Origin: Sedimenticola sp.
GTDB lineage: Bacteria; Pseudomonadota; Gammaproteobacteria; Chromatiales; Chromatiaceae
Assembly: GCA_030619405.1 (NCBI GenBank)
Contig: JAUXBK010000001.1
Location: forward strand, 1-40,006
Direction of reading: 5' to 3'
Length of the DNA stretch: 40,006 nt
Made by a program: the position numbers and the translations under genes
In this document: piece by piece, positions 15,641 through 23,405 of the stretch
Position numbering within the stretch: the stretch's first letter is position 1
Layout of the letters: each line of letters begins with the position of its first letter
The notes under the pieces: model-generated
Seen by the model: the letters and a program-made list of their open reading frames with translations, nothing else
What the model was told of the DNA's origin: nothing
Database searches by the model: none

Positions 15641-17452
15641 CTACCGGCCCCGCAGAAACAACCGGTCCAGCCCCTCCATGCCCAACTGCACCCAGGTGGG
15701 GCGGCCGTGGTTGCACTGGTCACCGCGCTCCGTCGTCTCCATCTCCCGCAGCAGGGCGTTCATCTCCTCCAGGGTGAGGCGGCGGTTGGCCCGCACCGAT
15801 CCGTGGCAGGCCATGCTGGACAGCACTTGATCAATCGCTTCCTGGATACGGCCACTCTCGCCGTGCACCACCAGATCCGACAGCAGGTCACGCAGCAGCC
15901 GCTCCGCATCGCTCCCCTGCAGCAGTACCGGGATAGCCCGTACCACCAGCGCCTGGTCCGATAACCGGTCCACCTCCATGCCCAACCCGGAGAAGAGCGC
16001 CTGGTTGCTCTCCGCCAGATCCGCCTCCCGCTGGCTGACGGCGACTGACACCGGTACCAGCAGTGGCTGGCTGCGAATGCCCTCCCCCGCCCGGTCCCGC
16101 TTGAAGCGTTCGTAGGTGATCCGCTCATGGGCGGCGTGCATATCGACCACCACCAGGCCAGCGGCGTTCTCGGCCAGGATGTAGACCCCCCTGAGCTGGG
16201 CCAGCGCGTAGCCGAGTGGCGGGATCTCCTGCTGCTCCGGATGGGTGGCCGCCACACCCATGGCAGGGGGCGGGCGTTGCAGATCGAGGCTCGCCCGGTA
16301 CCCGGCCCGTTGGTCCTTCAGTTGGAACCGGAACGGCTGCTGCCCCGCGCCTGGCTGCTGGCTCTCCCTCTGGTTCGCAGCCACCGCACCCGGCTCCGCC
16401 ACACCCGCTGCAGAGAGTATCTCCCCGGTCTCCCGGTCCACGCCCTGCCCCGGGCTGGTCTCGGAGAGGGTGCGATGGAGAGTTCGAAACAGGAAATCGT
16501 GAACCTGCCGCCCGTCCCGGAAGCGTACCTCATGCTTGGTGGGGTGCACGTTAACATCCACCAGCACCGGGTCGACCGAGAGATAGAGCAGATAGGCGGG
16601 GTGGCGGCCCTGGTAAAGCACGTCGCTGTAGGCCTGGCGCACGGCATGGCTGACCAGCCTGTCCCTGACGGTGCGCCCGTTGACATAGAAATACTGCATG
16701 TCCGCCTGGCTGCGGGAGAAAGTGGGGTGGGCCACCCAGCCCGACAGCGCCAACTCTGTGTGCCCCTGCTCCAGATAGAGGGCCTGCTCGAGAAATGCCG
16801 GCCCCAGCAGGCCCGCCACCCGCCGCTCCTGCGCATGGCGGTCCGGGGCAGCCGGCAGGGAGAGGACCTCCCGGCGATTGTGCCGCAAGCTGAACGCCAC
16901 GTCGAACCGGCTCAGGGCCAGTCGTTTCACCAGGGTTTCGATGTGCCCGTACTCGGTTTTCTCGGTGCGCAGGAACTTGCGCCGGGCCGGGGTGTTGAAG
17001 AAGAGGTCCCGCACCTCGACACTGGTACCCTCCGGGTGGGCTGCCGGTGTCAGCCCACCCGCTTCCTCTCTTCCATCACCTGACAGCTGCCAGCCCTGGT
17101 CCGCCCCCGCCTGCCGGGCAATCACGGTCAAACGGGAGACCGAGGCGATACTGGGCAGCGCCTCACCCCGGAAACCCATGCTGGAGACCCGCTCCAGCTC
17201 TTCCAGGCTACTGATCTTGCTGGTGGCGTGACGGGAAAGTGCCAGTGACAGATCATCGGGGTGGATACCCCGGCCGTTGTCCCGCACCCGGATCAGCTTT
17301 ACCCCGCCCTGCTCCACCTCGATCTCTATCCGGGTAGCACCCGCATCCAGACTGTTCTCCACCAGCTCCTTGATCACGGATGCCGGGCGCTCCACCACCT
17401 CGCCGGCGGCAATCTGGTTGACGAGCTGTGGGGGGAGTGGCTGGATTCTCAT
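15641..17452 (-). CDS. mutL: DNA mismatch repair protein MutL
   Basis: Links mismatch recognition by MutS to strand removal. The 603-aa product has the GHKL ATPase domain with catalytic E32 in ELVENSLDAGA, DNGRGI, and GFRGEALPSI, a proline/glutamine-rich linker (about 340-415) and a C-terminal dimerisation domain. That domain carries the metal-dependent endonuclease motifs DMHAAHERITYE (437-448), ACHGSVRA (548-555) and CNHGRP (580-585). E. coli MutL lacks these; P. aeruginosa MutL has them. It is therefore probably a nicking MutL for mismatch repair that does not depend on MutH/Dam. It follows amiC in the usual order; its usual downstream neighbour miaA is displaced. Confidence 0.97.
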   Translation of the reverse strand: MRIQPLPPQLVNQIAAGEVVERPASVIKELVENSLDAGATRIEIEVEQGGVKLIRVRDNGRGIHPDDLSLALSRHATSKISSLEELERVSSMGFRGEALPSIASVSRLTVIARQAGADQGWQLSGDGREEAGGLTPAAHPEGTSVEVRDLFFNTPARRKFLRTEKTEYGHIETLVKRLALSRFDVAFSLRHNRREVLSLPAAPDRHAQERRVAGLLGPAFLEQALYLEQGHTELALSGWVAHPTFSRSQADMQYFYVNGRTVRDRLVSHAVRQAYSDVLYQGRHPAYLLYLSVDPVLVDVNVHPTKHEVRFRDGRQVHDFLFRTLHRTLSETSPGQGVDRETGEILSAAGVAEPGAVAANQRESQQPGAGQQPFRFQLKDQRAGYRASLDLQRPPPAMGVAATHPEQQEIPPLGYALAQLRGVYILAENAAGLVVVDMHAAHERITYERFKRDRAGEGIRSQPLLVPVSVAVSQREADLAESNQALFSGLGMEVDRLSDQALVVRAIPVLLQGSDAERLLRDLLSDLVVHGESGRIQEAIDQVLSSMACHGSVRANRRLTLEEMNALLREMETTERGDQCNHGRPTWVQLGMEGLDRLFLRGR

Positions 17453-17509
17453 AGGGTAGAGAGCGTACCGGTTGCAGGTACGGGATGGAAGGGTGAGTCA
17501 GGGGTTCCT

Positions 17510-17609
17510 GGTTCCCACGCTCTGCGTGGGAACCCGCGCCGGACCCGGAAGTGGTACCAGGCGTCGCAGGAGCGACGCACACTGCGTTCCCACGCTGAGC
17601 GTGGGAACG
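17510..17609. repeat. Cluster of three hairpins between amiC and mutL
   Basis: GGTTCCCACGC(TCT)GCGTGGGAACC (17510-17534), GCGTCGC(AGGA)GCGACGC (17561-17578) and CGTTCCCACGC(TGA)GCGTGGGAACG (17585-17609) are perfect stems of 11, 7 and 11 bp. The two outer ones are copies of one palindrome, a type commonly dispersed between genes of proteobacteria. Fills most of the 186-bp space between the two genes and could affect mRNA stability. Confidence 0.85.
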
Positions 17610-17638
17610 AGGGGTTCTGGCTTCTCTCTTGCGGCCCG

Positions 17639-18949
17639 TCAGGTCTTCGGAATCCGCAGCACCTGCCCGATCCGGATCTGGTCCCCGGAGAGGCCATTGG
17701 CTGACCGCAGATCACGCACCTTAACCTGGTACTGCCTGGCGATCCTGCCCAGGGTCTCTCCCGAGCTGATGACATGCTTGCGCGGTGCCCGCTCGGCCAG
17801 AATGGTTCCGGGCGGGGCATTGCTGCGGAAATGCCCCCGTATCCCCTTCATGATGGCCCGGGCCATCTTCTGCTGATATTTGGAGCTTCTCAGCTTCCGC
17901 TCTTCCGATGGATTGGAGATGAATGCTGTCTCTACCAGTATCGAGGGTACATCCGGCGACTTCAGAACCACGAAGCCGGCCTGCTGCACCTTGTGCTTAT
18001 GGGTCTTGCCCAGCTTCTTGAGCTGCCGGAACACGCTGCTCGCCAGGTTGTGGCTGGCCTGCAGGGTCGCCGACTGGGAGAGATCGAGCAGCACCGAGGC
18101 CAGGATATCGTCCTTATCCTCCAGCTTCACGCCGCCGATGAGGTCGGCGCTGTTCTCCTGCACCGCCAGCCAGCGTGCCGCCTCACTGGAGGCCCCTCGC
18201 TGAGAAAGGGTGTAGACGGAGGAGCCCCGCACCCGCCGGTCACGAAAGGCATCGGCGTGAATCGAGATGAACATGTCCGCCTTCTGCCGCCGCGCCAGCT
18301 TCATCCGCTTGCGCAACCCCAGGTAGTAGTCACCCTTGCGGATCAGCACCGGCCGCATGCCGATCTCTTTTTGCACCAGTGCCGCCAGCTTGCGGGCGAT
18401 CGCCAGCACCACGGTCTTCTCACGCGTCCCGGCCTTTCCCCTTGCCCCGGGGTCCTCACCGCCGTGTCCCGCATCGATCGCGATCACCAATTCCCGTGGC
18501 GCACTACGCTGTACCACTCTGGATACCTTGACCGGCCTGGCGGCCTTGCCGATGGACTTCGCTTTTGCATCGTAGAGATCCACCACCAGCCGGTTGCCGT
18601 ACTTCCGGTTGGGGCGAAGCACGAAACTCTTGGGTTTGACCGGCCTTTTCAGATCCAGCACCACCCGCAGATCCCCACCCTTTCGGTTGGCGCTGCGTAT
18701 CCGGCTGACCAGTGGATTGCCGCTCCCGACCTGAGGCATCTTGCCGCTCAGCTTCGATTTCTTGATGTCGATGACCAGCCGGTCCGGGGTTTTCAGGCTG
18801 AACAGGGAGTGTTCCACCGAAGCACTGGTATCGAACACCAGCCGGATATGATCGGGTGCGGCCCAGAGTCTCAGATTATCGATCTTTATGGTCTGAGCAC
18901 TGAGCGGCCAACTGAGGAACAGCAATAGAAGCGCGGCAATCCTGTACAT
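17639..18949 (-). CDS. amiC: N-acetylmuramoyl-L-alanine amidase with AMIN and LysM domains
   Basis: Periplasmic amidase that splits septal peptidoglycan during cell separation. From the start chosen at 18949 (436 aa): signal peptide (1-18, ending PLSA-Q), AMIN septum-targeting domain (about 20-130), Amidase_3 domain with zinc ligands H162, E177 and H231 and catalytic E340, an inserted regulatory segment (about 265-300, KLEDKDDILASVLLDL) and a C-terminal LysM motif (391-434). The regulatory helix suggests activation by an EnvC/NlpD-type LytM factor. An upstream ATG at 19003 would mask the signal peptide. AmiB and AmiC types are hard to separate; the LysM is like Pseudomonas AmiB. Confidence 0.93.
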   Translation of the reverse strand: MYRIAALLLLFLSWPLSAQTIKIDNLRLWAAPDHIRLVFDTSASVEHSLFSLKTPDRLVIDIKKSKLSGKMPQVGSGNPLVSRIRSANRKGGDLRVVLDLKRPVKPKSFVLRPNRKYGNRLVVDLYDAKAKSIGKAARPVKVSRVVQRSAPRELVIAIDAGHGGEDPGARGKAGTREKTVVLAIARKLAALVQKEIGMRPVLIRKGDYYLGLRKRMKLARRQKADMFISIHADAFRDRRVRGSSVYTLSQRGASSEAARWLAVQENSADLIGGVKLEDKDDILASVLLDLSQSATLQASHNLASSVFRQLKKLGKTHKHKVQQAGFVVLKSPDVPSILVETAFISNPSEERKLRSSKYQQKMARAIMKGIRGHFRSNAPPGTILAERAPRKHVISSGETLGRIARQYQVKVRDLRSANGLSGDQIRIGQVLRIPKT

Positions 18950-19074
18950 GATCGTGTGGCCGTTTGTCCGTTCGACTATCCCGACAATATTGAAAAATAG
19001 CATGCATCAAGGGTATTTTCCAGAAATATCCTTCAGATAGCGCAAACTTCTATATTCATCTGTTAAGTAAGATT

Positions 19075-19131
19075 CTTGCAAAATACCCCCTCTCCCTCAA
19101 GGGAGAGGGGATTTAGGAGTTTTGCAAGAGC
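19075..19131. repeat. Dispersed palindromic repeat, TCCCTCAAGGGA family, copy 2 (overlaps tsaE end)
   Basis: An 11-bp perfect stem (CCCCTCTCCCT 19087-19097 with AGGGAGAGGGG 19100-19110) lies inside outer arms CTTGCAAAA (19075-19083) and TTTTGCAAG (19120-19128). The tsaE stop codon is at the tip of the hairpin (19097-19099). Confidence 0.9.
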
Positions 19132-19597
19132 CGCAAGTTATCCTCCGATTCAGGCGTTGGATGATCCCCCGACCCCGCTCACTGCCTGGCTGCAGCCGCA
19201 ACCGCCTGCCCTCGCCCTGCATCTCGATGAACAGCGCCAGATCGGCCGGGGGCAGTTCTCCCTTACCCTGTTCAGGCCACTCGAACAGCAGTACCGCTTC
19301 GGACTGCAACAGATCCCGCAGGCCCAGGTACTCCAGCTCCCCCGGGTCCGCCAGCCGGTAGAGATCGAAATGATAGACCGCCCGTTCACCTAGCTCATAG
19401 GGCTCCAGCAGGGTATAGGTGGGGCTCTTTACCGCCCCTTCATACCCCAGTCCCTTGAGGAAGCCTCGAGCCAGGGTAGTCTTCCCCGCCCCCAGATCCC
19501 CGTGCAGGTAGATGATGGCCTGCGCGGGCGTGACCAGGGCCAGTTCCCTGCCGACGCGCTCCTGCGCCTCCGGATCCGCTGCCAGCAGCGTCAGCAT
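19097..19597 (-). CDS. tsaE: tRNA threonylcarbamoyladenosine biosynthesis ATPase TsaE
   Basis: ATPase that works with TsaB and TsaD in making t6A37 of tRNA. The product (166 aa) has Walker A GDLGAGKT (33-40), SPTYTLLEPYE (switch/threonine region), HFDLYRL and FEWPEQG. Start at 19597 is chosen because the upstream in-frame codons come from an inverted repeat (19631-19705). The last dozen residues (ending SCKTPKSPLP) are encoded by a dispersed palindromic repeat, and the stop codon falls at its hairpin tip, so the natural C-terminus was probably replaced when the element inserted. The ATPase core is intact. It lies between nnrD and amiC in the standard order. Confidence 0.95.
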   Translation of the reverse strand: MLTLLAADPEAQERVGRELALVTPAQAIIYLHGDLGAGKTTLARGFLKGLGYEGAVKSPTYTLLEPYELGERAVYHFDLYRLADPGELEYLGLRDLLQSEAVLLFEWPEQGKGELPPADLALFIEMQGEGRRLRLQPGSERGRGIIQRLNRRITCGSCKTPKSPLP

Positions 19598-19630
19598 CGG
19601 CTCAGCAGTTCTAAATGCGGAAAAAGAATC

Positions 19631-19705
19631 ACCACGAAGCGCACGAAGAACACGAAGAAACATTTAAAAACAAGAATTCTTTGTGCTCTTCGTGTCCTTC
19701 GTGGT
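19631..19705. repeat. CACGAAG inverted repeat, copy 1
   Basis: Arms ACCACGAAGCGCACGAAGAA... (29 nt, 19631-19659) and 19677-19705 are reverse complements at 25 of 29 positions with a short AT-rich centre. The arm itself repeats CACGAAG in 9-10 nt steps. A second copy lies at 21360-21434. Located between nnrD and tsaE; nonautonomous element of unknown origin. Confidence 0.85.
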
Positions 19706-19761
19706 GAAAAACCTGGTCAGCTGTTCGCATTGGGTGCCACCTTGAGAATCACCGGCATCGG

Positions 19762-21264
19762 CTATTCCGGATTGACCAGCCGGCGGATCTCCGGCATGAG
19801 GTCGCTCGCCAGCAGGCCACGCTCACCGGCAGCGGCGGCCCTGTCCGCGGCCGCCGCGTGCAGGCAGACTCCCAGGGTGGCGGCCACCTCCCCGTCGAAG
19901 CCCTGGGCCAGCAACCCGCCGATGATGCCGGTCAGCACGTCGCCCATGCCACCGGACGCCATCCCCGGGTTGCCGTCACTGCATACCCCGGGCGGCCGTT
20001 TCGAGGGGCCGAGGAGCAGGGTGCCGGCCCCCTTCAGCACGGCCACGCCACCGTAACGCTGCTGCAGCCGGGAGAGGGACTGAAATCGATCCGCCTGTAC
20101 CTCCCCCGTGGAGCAGCCCAGCAGGCGTGCCGCCTCGCCCGGGTGAGGTGTCAATACCCAGTCGTCGCGCCGGGTGGGGGCTCGTGCCAGCAGGTTGAGG
20201 GCATCTGCGTCCACCACCAGCGGCAGCCCGGATCGGAATGTCCGTTCCAGCAGTGCCCGGGACCACTCCCCCTGCCCCAGCCCGGGACCGACGGCGACCA
20301 CGGAGGCCCGCTGCAGCAGCGGTTCCAGCTGGGCTGGCGTATCGACCCCGTGGCACATCAGCTCCGGCCGGGTCAGGTTGAGCAGTGGAGCGTGGCCGGG
20401 GCGGGTGGCGATGCTCACCAGGCCGGCTCCGGCACGAGCCGCCGCCTCAGCCGCCATCCTGACCGCGCCGGAGTAGCCCTGCTCGCCACCAACCACCAGC
20501 AGGTGACCGTAGTCGCCCTTGTGGGCGGTCCGGCGCCGGGGTGAGAGGAGTGTTGCCTGTTGTCTCCAGTCCAGGCGCCTGGCCGCCAGAATCTCCCGGG
20601 AATAGATCACCGCCGGGATCTCCAGCGCATCGAAGCTGATTTCACCGCAGCAGTCGGGTCCATCGCCAGTCAGCATACCCTGCTTCAGCCCGATAAAAGT
20701 GATGGTGGCGGTGGCTCTCAGCGCCACCCCGAGCACCTGACCGCTGTCCGACTGCAAACCCGAGGGGATATCCAGGGCCAGCACCGGTGCCGGGTGCGCG
20801 TTGACCGCCTCCAGGGCCTGCCGCCAGCGCCCTGTCACCTCCCGCTCCAGGCCGGTTCCAAAGACCCCGTCCACTACCAGATCGATCTCCTTCGGCAGCG
20901 TCTCGAAAGGCATCACCCCCCCCCCGGCCGCCTCGAATGCCCGGGCGCAGGTGAGGGCATCCCCCCTGATCCGGGCCGGGTCCCCCAGCTGCAGCAGCGC
21001 CACCTCCAGCCCCGCCTCCAGTGCCAGGCGGGCGACCACGAACCCATCTCCGCCGTTGTTGCCGATGCCGCAGAGCACGGCTATCCGGCTCGCCTCCGGC
21101 CAGCGCCTCTGGAGCAGCCGGAAGGCCGCCGCCCCCGCCCTCTGCATCAGGATGAGCCCGGGTATGCCGTGCTCCTCGATGGTGATCCGGTCCAGCTCCC
21201 GCACCTGTTCGGCACGGTAGAGGGCGTGGGGCAGGTTGTCAGTAGCGGGCATGACGCGCGTCAT
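19762..21264 (-). CDS. nnrD: Bifunctional NAD(P)H-hydrate epimerase / ADP-dependent dehydratase
   Basis: Repairs hydrated NADH and NADPH. The 500-aa product fuses the YjeF N-terminal epimerase (about 1-215; GNNGGDGFVVARL, DIPSGLQSDSG) to the C-terminal ribokinase-like dehydratase (about 225-495; HKGDYGHLLVVGG, VVAVGPGLGQ, DWVLTPHPGEAARLL, GGMGDVLTGIIGGLLAQG). Length is typical of the fused form in E. coli. The start could be the ATG at 21264 (GGA 6 nt upstream) or the ATG four codons later. Divergent from queG across a 341-bp repeat-rich gap. It starts the long minus-strand superoperon. Confidence 0.97.
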   Translation of the reverse strand: MTRVMPATDNLPHALYRAEQVRELDRITIEEHGIPGLILMQRAGAAAFRLLQRRWPEASRIAVLCGIGNNGGDGFVVARLALEAGLEVALLQLGDPARIRGDALTCARAFEAAGGGVMPFETLPKEIDLVVDGVFGTGLEREVTGRWRQALEAVNAHPAPVLALDIPSGLQSDSGQVLGVALRATATITFIGLKQGMLTGDGPDCCGEISFDALEIPAVIYSREILAARRLDWRQQATLLSPRRRTAHKGDYGHLLVVGGEQGYSGAVRMAAEAAARAGAGLVSIATRPGHAPLLNLTRPELMCHGVDTPAQLEPLLQRASVVAVGPGLGQGEWSRALLERTFRSGLPLVVDADALNLLARAPTRRDDWVLTPHPGEAARLLGCSTGEVQADRFQSLSRLQQRYGGVAVLKGAGTLLLGPSKRPPGVCSDGNPGMASGGMGDVLTGIIGGLLAQGFDGEVAATLGVCLHAAAADRAAAAGERGLLASDLMPEIRRLVNPE

Positions 21265-21359
21265 GTTTCCAGGTAAAGAGAACAGTGATAGGGTTTAGTA
21301 GCTGAAATCATACCCTTATTGCCAGTAGTTTACGCACCAACCAACCCGCTTATTTTTTC

Positions 21360-21434
21360 ACCACGAAGGGCACGAAGACCACGAAGGGATGATTGGAAAT
21401 CGCTTCGATTTTTATTCTTCGTGCCCTTCGTGGT
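21360..21434. repeat. CACGAAG inverted repeat, copy 2
   Basis: Perfect 19-nt arms ACCACGAAGGGCACGAAGA (21360-21378) and reverse complement (21416-21434) around a 37-nt AT-rich centre. Same family as 19631-19705. Lies in the nnrD-queG divergent gap (21265-21605), which otherwise holds only the next repeat. Confidence 0.9.
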
Positions 21435-21456
21435 CGAGTCAATAGCTCAGCGTGAA

Positions 21457-21550
21457 CGTAACCGTTCACTCCCCCTGCCGTTTTGAACCCCTCACCCTAA
21501 CCCTCTCCCTGAGGGAGAGGGGATTTTAGGAGGGGGACTGAACGGTTACG
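21457..21550. mobile_element. Palindromic element with 20-nt terminal inverted repeats
   Basis: CGTAACCGTTCACTCCCCCT (21457-21476) and the opposite arm at 21531-21550 match at 19 of 20 positions. Between them lies the hairpin CCCTCTCCCTGAGGGAGAGGG. A further copy of the GAACGGTTAC motif follows at about 21554-21564, and a lone half-copy occurs near 38947-38960. It has no coding capacity and lies just upstream of queG. Confidence 0.8.
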
Positions 21551-21605
21551 CGTGAACGGTTACACGTAATTGTAACTCGCAATTTAGTATGCGGGAGATC
21601 GTTGA

Positions 21606-22697
21606 ATGACCAGCATTGGCCAGACGGGTATATTTCGCCACATGGAACGATATAGCACCATAATCGACTACGCCGAACTCGCAACAAGGATCAAAGCGTG
21701 GGGCCGCACGCTGGGCTTTCAGCGGCTGGCGGTCAGCGACACCGACCTGTCGCTGGCAGAACAGCAGTTCAACCATTGGCTGATGGAGGGAAATCATGGT
21801 GAGATGGCCTATATGGCCCGTCACGGCAGTAAGCGCAGCCGCCCCGGGGAACTGGTGCCCGGCACCCGGCGGATCATCTCGGTGCGCATGAATTACCGTC
21901 CGGCAGGCGATAACCCACTGACCGTGCTGAGTGACCCGGCACTGGGCTATGTCTCCCGCTACGCCCTCGGCCGCGACTATCACAAGCTGATGCGCAACCG
22001 GCTGCAGCAGCTGGCGAAACAGATCGAACAGGCGGTCGGACCCTTTGGGTATCGCGCCTTCGTCGACTCGGCACCGGTGCTGGAGAAGGCGATCGCCGCC
22101 AGGGCGGGGCTGGGGTGGCAGGGCAAGCACAGCAATCTGGTCGCCCGGGAGGCGGGCTGCTGGTTCTTTCTCGGGGAACTCTACACCGATCTGCCACTGC
22201 CGGTGGACCCGCCGATGGCGGACCACTGCGGCAGTTGCACGGCCTGCATCGACTGCTGCCCCACCGGCGCCATCGTCGCCCCCTACCGGGTGGATGCCCG
22301 ACGCTGCATCTCCTACCTGACCATCGAGCTGGAGGGGTCGATCCCGGAGCCGCTGCGCCCACTGCTGGGCAACCGCGTCTACGGCTGTGACGATTGTCTG
22401 CTGGCCTGCCCCTGGAACCGCTTTTCCAGGCCGTCGCGAGAGCAGGGGTTCCTGCCGCGCAACGGCCTGGAGAGTAGCCAGCTGATCGAGCTGTTCCACT
22501 GGACGGAAGCGCAGTTCCTGAAACGATTGGAGGGCTCCCCGATCCGGCGCATCGGCCACCTGCGCTGGCTGCGCAATATCGCCGTAGCGTTGGGCAACGC
22601 CCCGTCCTCTCCCGCGATCACTGCGGCGCTCAGAGCGCACCTGGATCACCCCTCGGAGATGGTACGGGAACATGTCCGCTGGGCACTTGATCAGTAA
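21606..22697 (+). CDS. queG: Epoxyqueuosine reductase
   Basis: Cobalamin- and Fe-S-dependent enzyme reducing epoxyqueuosine to queuosine in tRNA. The 363-aa product has two ferredoxin-like 4Fe-4S motifs, CGSCTACIDCCP and the later CDDCLLACPWN, the DUF1730 domain in the N-terminal half, and a C-terminal HEAT-like region. GGGAG stands 8-9 nt upstream of the ATG at 21606; a second ATG 12 codons later (MERYST) is also possible. Divergent from nnrD, as in E. coli. Confidence 0.97.
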   Translation: MTSIGQTGIFRHMERYSTIIDYAELATRIKAWGRTLGFQRLAVSDTDLSLAEQQFNHWLMEGNHGEMAYMARHGSKRSRPGELVPGTRRIISVRMNYRPAGDNPLTVLSDPALGYVSRYALGRDYHKLMRNRLQQLAKQIEQAVGPFGYRAFVDSAPVLEKAIAARAGLGWQGKHSNLVAREAGCWFFLGELYTDLPLPVDPPMADHCGSCTACIDCCPTGAIVAPYRVDARRCISYLTIELEGSIPEPLRPLLGNRVYGCDDCLLACPWNRFSRPSREQGFLPRNGLESSQLIELFHWTEAQFLKRLEGSPIRRIGHLRWLRNIAVALGNAPSSPAITAALRAHLDHPSEMVREHVRWALDQ

Positions 22698-22784
22698 CCC
22701 ATCCTGCGCCCGGATTTCGGGCCAATGATGGGCATAAACGATATGTATACCTTCCGTTTACGGGATGATTGACAGCCTCCCGGA

Positions 22785-23333
22785 TCAGGGAATTCTGAGA
22801 AAGTGCCGGCGGTAGTAGCGCAGCTCCTCGATCGAATCCTTGATGTCGTCGAGCGCCAGGTGCTTGGACTGCTTCACGAAGCCTCTGGCCATCTCGGGGG
22901 CCCAGCGGTTGGCCAGCTCCTTGAGGGTGCTGACATCCAGGTTACGGTAGTGAAACCACGCCTCCAGCCGGGGCATGCTGCGGGCCAGGAAGCGCCGATC
23001 CTGACAGATGCTGTTGCCGCATATGGGGGACTTGCCCGCCGGCACCCATTGCTCCAGAAATGCCAGCGTTTCGGTCTCTGCCGAAGATTCACCCCGGTCG
23101 CTGGCGCCCACTCTCGCCGTCAGCCCCGATTCACCGTGCTGTCTGATGTTCCACTCATCCATGGCATCCATTACCTCATGGCTCTGGTGGATGGCGATCA
23201 TCGGCCCCTCGGCCAGAATATTCAGACTGGCATCGGTGACGATGGTGGCGATCTCGATGATCCGGTCGTTGCGAGTATCCAGCCCGGTCATCTCCAGGTC
23301 GATCCAGATAAGGTTTGTTGGATCTTGCGCCAT
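22785..23333 (-). CDS. orn: Oligoribonuclease
   Basis: 3'-5' exoribonuclease that degrades RNA fragments of two to five nucleotides, including pGpG from cyclic-di-GMP breakdown. The 182-aa product has DEDDh residues D12 and E14 in WIDLEMTGLD, the middle aspartate in CGNSICQDRRFL, and the C-terminal KHLALDDIKDSIEELRYYR. AGGAG precedes the ATG. It is convergent with queG and divergent from the M48 protease gene. Confidence 0.97.
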   Translation of the reverse strand: MAQDPTNLIWIDLEMTGLDTRNDRIIEIATIVTDASLNILAEGPMIAIHQSHEVMDAMDEWNIRQHGESGLTARVGASDRGESSAETETLAFLEQWVPAGKSPICGNSICQDRRFLARSMPRLEAWFHYRNLDVSTLKELANRWAPEMARGFVKQSKHLALDDIKDSIEELRYYRRHFLRIP

Positions 23334-23405
23334 GGGTGCTCCTGCATATCATTGGATGTGGCATCATTCTAGCAGAGCACAGCCGGACCCTGTATCCTGT
23401 CTCTC

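Noticed and set aside
17510..17609. Rho-independent terminator of amiC
   Set aside because: Strong hairpins but no T-run after them on the minus strand; they are copies of a dispersed repeat.
21251..21264. ATGACGCGCGTCAT palindrome at the nnrD start as an operator
   Set aside because: It is codons 1-5 of nnrD and short; no second site or other support.
21546..22673. Minus-strand open frame opposite queG
   Set aside because: Shadow; lacks a family pattern, whereas QueG Fe-S motifs are on the plus strand.
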